A stretch of DNA of 64,000 nucleotides from assembly GCF_029867415.1 (NCBI RefSeq), contig NC_081183.1:114551061-114615060 (forward strand), given 5' to 3'. How positions within the stretch are numbered: the first letter of the stretch is position 1; every line of letters begins with the position of its first letter. The position numbers were made by a program, and so were the translations under genes. Shown piece after piece: positions 60,403-64,000 of this stretch. Under the pieces are notes generated by a model. The model saw nothing but the letters and a program-made list of their open reading frames with translations, searched no databases and was not told the DNA's origin. The DNA comes from Vicia villosa. Taxonomy: Eukaryota; Streptophyta; Magnoliopsida; Fabales; Fabaceae.

Positions 60403-60577
60403 AGGGGTGACCGCCCCTACCTAATTTTCATTTGGGAGCACACGCTCCCTTCCTTTCATAGCCACAGGGGTGACCGCCCCTCCCTTCATTCCCCTAGGGG
60501 GTGGGCGCCCCCTCTTGTTCTTTTTTTCTTTTTCATTTCATGAGGCGAACACCTCTTATACAGGTGGCCCTCGCCAC
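60403..60577. repeat. array of six short palindromes in the second solo LTR
   Basis: AGGGGTGACCGCCCCT (60403-60418 and 60466-60481), GGGAGCACACGCTCCC (60434-60449), AGGGGGTGGGCGCCCCCT (60496-60513), GAGGCGAACACCTC (60542-60555) and GTGGCCCTCGCCAC-like (60564-60577). The arms differ between hairpins but each is self-complementary, so pairing rather than sequence is kept. The first four start about 31 bp apart (31, 32, 30). Confidence 0.88.
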
Positions 60578-61398
60578 TTCCAGTAACAATTATCCTTAAT
60601 TTTACGATTCCATTCAGAATCCACCCAACTCATATTTTTATTTTCCAACCGATTAACAACCTCAGTTAACACTCTTCACTGAAAATCGATTAACTACAAT
60701 CTTTCTTTTCTTAACAAATTCCTACAACCCTGTTATCATATTTATCAACTGAATATTTTGACAGCATCACAACTTCATAACAAACTCAACATCACAACAT
60801 CATACAACCAGACACATCAACACAGATAATTGGTACAAAACAAGGACATCAAAATTGGGACAACAATCAACACAAACAGAGACAATTTTACAGACTCAAT
60901 CCCACATACGATTCATCATATACCCTATTATAGACTCAGAACCCCACCCTTACCTTGGATTGAAAGTTTCTCTATAATTTTCTCTGATTGATTCCTAGCT
61001 TTTTCCCCTTTTTTGGTTCTCCACTGCTGTGCTATTCTCACGCTCTAGTTGTTGATCTCTTTTGTGCTAAAACCTAATTCTCCTACTTACTGATACTTCT
61101 AGTTTTTTTTATATTTCTTTTTATTCAACTAATAATAATAATACTATTATTCTATTAGGCCTCATTTCTACACCCCATTATTTCTACTTCTAGCCATTAA
61201 ATAAGCCCATATAAATAACATAGTATTATTCTAATGCTATTTCTACAACTTAATCAACTACTTAATCGACTAATTGATTTAAACGATTAATTCAACTAAG
61301 AACCACGCAACTTAAATAGATATTTCACAATCTCACAATTCACAACAAATAATCAAAAATAATTTAATTAAATAATTAATTAATTTATGGGCGTTACA

Positions 61399-62010
61399 TT
61401 TCTTCTTCCTATAAGTTGGCTAATGACCCTCATCTCTTAATGATGGAATCAGACAAAAGGATCATGTCAAGCCTACTCATCAACTTGTCTCTGAAATCCC
61501 TCATCTATGATTTTTTGCAGGTGCCAGGACTCCTAACTCTTTCGATATTTCTAGTGACAGAGTTGAAATCACCTCCAACAATCCACTCCCCATCGTCAAA
61601 CTTAACTTTAAAAACAAGAAGTTCCTTCCAAAAATTCCTCTTTAACTTGATGTTGCAGGGGGGCTAAACATTGACAATGTAGTAAACCTGATCCTATAAC
61701 TTCAACTTGGTGCAAAGGAATCCATTTCCTCTAAGACTGAATAAAGGAGAAAAAACTCCCTTATTCCAAATAGTGATTATACCTCCAGATTTCCCGACAG
61801 AATCGAAATTAGACCACTCCAACTCTTTGTTACTCTATTAATGGGATTTGTTGCATCTTAAAAACTCCTAATAATTAGATCATCCAGCGCTGCTTATTTG
61901 GATTCTTGAAGAAGAAAAATATCTGCATTACCTGAGCATACCAATTGTCTGATTCTTATGCATTTCACTTTGCTACCACCTCCTCTAATATTTAGTGAGA
62001 TTATATTCAT
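61399..62010 (-). pseudogene. LINE endonuclease half (L1-like), decayed
   Basis: Minus strand from ATG 62010: MNIISLNIRGGGS, then DIFLLQESK, the N-terminus of an APE-type LINE endonuclease (family MNI.SWN.RG.G...LQE.K). Further down, VYYIVNVYSP-like, a GDFN-like block and SPGTCK-like phrases appear across several frameshifts. It is the upstream half of the LINE whose RT half is at 52539-54059, separated by the solo LTR. Confidence 0.78.
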
Positions 62011-62630
62011 GGGACCATTTAATTTTCCGCCTTCGAAATCTCAACATCTTCGTTATATTGTTGCTCCATTTCTGCTATTTTCTTCCTATAATCCTTTGTT
62101 TTATCTTTCGCTTGTTAAGTCATCTGATTCTAATTGTTGAGTCAAGACGTTATTTGTGACAATTATAAAAGGGCAAGTTGATCGCAACTATCTAGTGGTG
62201 ACTAATGATGGCATCGAAAGAAGATACCAACAGCCTCATTAGTAAAAGATATCAAACTCCATTTGAAAATTCTAGACATTTGTTAATTAAGCTAGAAGAC
62301 TTGAAGACTTAAAGATATAATCTTTAAATTTGAAGGCTTGAAGTTGTGAATTTGTTGAAGCTCACATGGTCCTAGGCTTTTGAGAAATATTTAGGATGCA
62401 ATGTGCAACATGCTTTTGTTTATTTTGATATTGTCCTTGTACCTTACAAATTGCTCTCACATATTTTTATTGGGTCACCACACACGCCCGATCTGTAACT
62501 TTTTAGATTTCTCTAAAATTTATCTTAAGGATAAGGTTCAAGTGAACCACATGGCTTTGATAGAGAGCTAAAAATGGTTCATCCTATAAAATAATAGTAG
62601 AAATATATTATTTAGTATTTTATTACATTA
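62011..62630. other. no gene seen
   Basis: The first 150 bases may be the region before ORF2 of the LINE. The rest is AT-rich. Confidence 0.4.
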
Positions 62631-62633
62631 GTT

Positions 62634-63316
62634 CAATAATAGAAAATTCATTTTTAGTGACCGAAAAAACTTAAAAATCGGTCACTAAAACGTTTAGTGA
62701 CCATTACTTTTCGGTTGAAAAATTGTTAGTCGCTAAGCTTTGAGACAAATTTAATGATTGAATTTGTGACCGATTTTAATGTTCTATTTTGTAAAATAAA
62801 ATTAAAAACCGTGATACCTAAAAGTCGAAATTGTGACCTCCACGTATTTTAATAAGAACTTATTACTACACCACTTAACATCTATTGTTATATTTTATAT
62901 TTAAACATATATACATATAATTTTATAAAAATATATTATATGTTCAAATAATATAAAAAATAAAAATTTTAATTAAAAAAAAAATAAAAAGAATTAAAAT
63001 TTTTAAAAAAATAAAAAGGAAATAGTAACATAATAAATAACAAAGAGAACTAAGAATTAAAAGTAGAAAAAAAAAACAAAAAATATTAGAGATCAAAATT
63101 TCGATCACTAATTTTTATATATAAATTAAATTATATATAAAAATATTTTTCCGTGACTGAATATGCTGTCACAAAATTTTGATCTCTAAATCGGTGGTTG
63201 ATTTATTTTAGTAATCTCATAAAATTGGCTCATGAATATTAAATTTTTGTGGCTAACTCGGTCACTATAGTGACTAAAAATTTTTCGATCACTAAAAGTG
63301 AATTTTTTTAATAGTG
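62634..63316. mobile_element. non-autonomous CACTA-like element
   Basis: About 683 bp, non-coding. The complement of the right end reads CACTATTAAAAAAATTCAC, then TTTTAGTGATCG. The left end reads CAATAATAGAAAATTCATTT, then TTAGTGACCG, so the termini are inverted with one decayed CACTA. The subterminal 100 bases at each side are crowded with GTGACC/GGTCAC and TTTTAGTGA motifs, the usual arrangement of transposase binding sites. The 3-bp flanks (GTT, AAA) do not match. Confidence 0.55.
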
Positions 63317-63931
63317 AAAAATATTTTAAATTTTAATGTTTCTAAATGCTTTTATGACTTAAGATTATGACACTTGTACAATTAAGATTTATTTAGAGTA
63401 GTTTATATCATGTGGATTTTGCTATTTAGAAAGTCATCAAAACTTAATGTAAAATGTCTTTAATTTTAAGTTAGTTTAATATTCTTATCTAGTGTAGAAT
63501 TTCATAGTTTTTTTTAAATAGATTTTATAGTTTGATTTTTTCTCGTTCAATTCTTTTACTTCATCTTTTTCCTTAAACTCTCATCTCTCTTTCATTCTAA
63601 ACTCTTCAACCAAAATAAAGAATATAGGAGTGTGCATCTAATATTGATTGAGATTTCAATTTTTTATTTCATTCCGCGTATTGATATATGTTGATAAGAG
63701 TGTTGAAACGAAATATTTTCTACTATTTTATTTTTAAAGAAGTCTAATAACTAAAAGTATTTAAAATTAATTGAACTATGTCTTATCATACTTTTCACAG
63801 ATTTTTTATCACTATATAAAAGAAATAAAAAAGTACCAAGTTCAAATTTCTGTGTGTATTAAAAAATTAAAAAAATTAAATTTATTAAACAAAACTAATG
63901 AGTTTGTAGTGCTTTAAAGTAAATAAAATCA
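63317..63931. other. no gene seen
   Basis: AT-rich intergenic DNA. Confidence 0.45.
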
Positions 63932-63949
63932 TGTAACACCAAAAATAAA

Positions 63950-63951
<2 letters not shown>

Positions 63952-64000
<49 letters not shown>
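63952..64000. repeat. (AT)n microsatellite reaching the window edge
   Basis: At least 24 units; continues beyond the window. It follows TGTAACACC at 63932, the start motif of the two solo LTRs, so a third LTR copy may begin there. Confidence 0.9.

Larger units (their letters stand above)
54060..61398 (+). mobile_element. second solo LTR of the Tekay/Del-like family, interrupted by a copia
   Basis: TGTAACACCCTAATTT at 54060 to GGGCGTTACA at 61398. Without the nested copia it is about 2432 bp, close to the 2316 bp of the LTR at 2485. Both share the GTGTTACGTATCA block, a GTTACA end and an array of short palindromes. Target duplication is not clean (TCTTT left, TTTCT right), but LINE sequence resumes on the other side with a continuous reading sense (RT half left, endonuclease half right). 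Confidence 0.75.

Noticed and set aside
60403..60577. Bacterial-type transcription terminators or CRISPR repeats
   Set aside because: Hairpin arms differ from one to the next, no U-tract follows most of them, and the sequence lies in a plant LTR.

Overview
This is a repeat-dominated plant nuclear window with eukaryotic introns, LTR retrotransposons nested in each other, LINE tails with long target-site duplications, CACTA and Stowaway DNA transposons, and AT-rich spacers. Giant Ogre/Tat-type LTRs (over 3 kb, ending beside a tRNA-Arg-like primer site) together with SIRE/Maximus copia point to a large-genome legume, most likely tribe Fabeae (pea, vetch, lentil, grass pea). The species cannot be settled from the sequence alone.

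Layout. 1-18540 is a decayed SIRE/Maximus copia (RT-RNase H, env-like ORF, 3' LTR). A solo Ty3/gypsy LTR (2485-16913) sits inside its env-like ORF, and inside that solo LTR lies a young 12.1-kb Ogre-like element without pol (4704-16811; 3483-bp LTRs, ATACC target duplication). 18541-22200 holds a tRNA-derived SINE, a small copia LTR and two 5'-truncated LINE tails with clear target-site duplications. 22700-24850 is a gene graveyard: a T2-ribonuclease-like first exon and pectin methylesterase pieces, two of them arranged as an inverted repeat. 25174-30162 is a complete but inactivated copia (minus; TCCCC duplication). 30981-31170 is a dead copy of the first exon of the kinase gene that survives further right, followed by a second complete but broken copia (31180-36181, plus). 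36399-39480 has a second dead RNase exon, a Stowaway MITE and a copia fragment. 40027-44969 is a decayed CACTA transposon (minus) hosting a LINE tail. 46157-48252 is the only convincing intact host gene, a seven-exon receptor-like kinase of 400 residues. 48800-52538 carries two further Ogre/Tat-type LTRs. 52539-62010 is an L1-like LINE (minus) split by a second solo LTR of the first solo family, itself split by a very young copia (55240-60141; identical 436-bp LTRs, CTTAT duplication). 62634-63316 is a non-autonomous CACTA-like element, and the window ends in an (AT)n tract.

The host genes appear to form an ordered duplication: RNase exon then kinase exon (22.7 and 31.0 kb), and again RNase exon then intact kinase (36.4 and 46.2 kb), all on the plus strand, pushed apart by transposons. 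The most unusual non-coding structure is the arrays of short near-perfect palindromes at matching places in both solo LTRs. The second is a primer-site-like 9-11-mer (TGGCGACTC...) inside the 3' end of three different Ogre/Tat-type LTRs. All comparisons were made by eye; no database search was possible.
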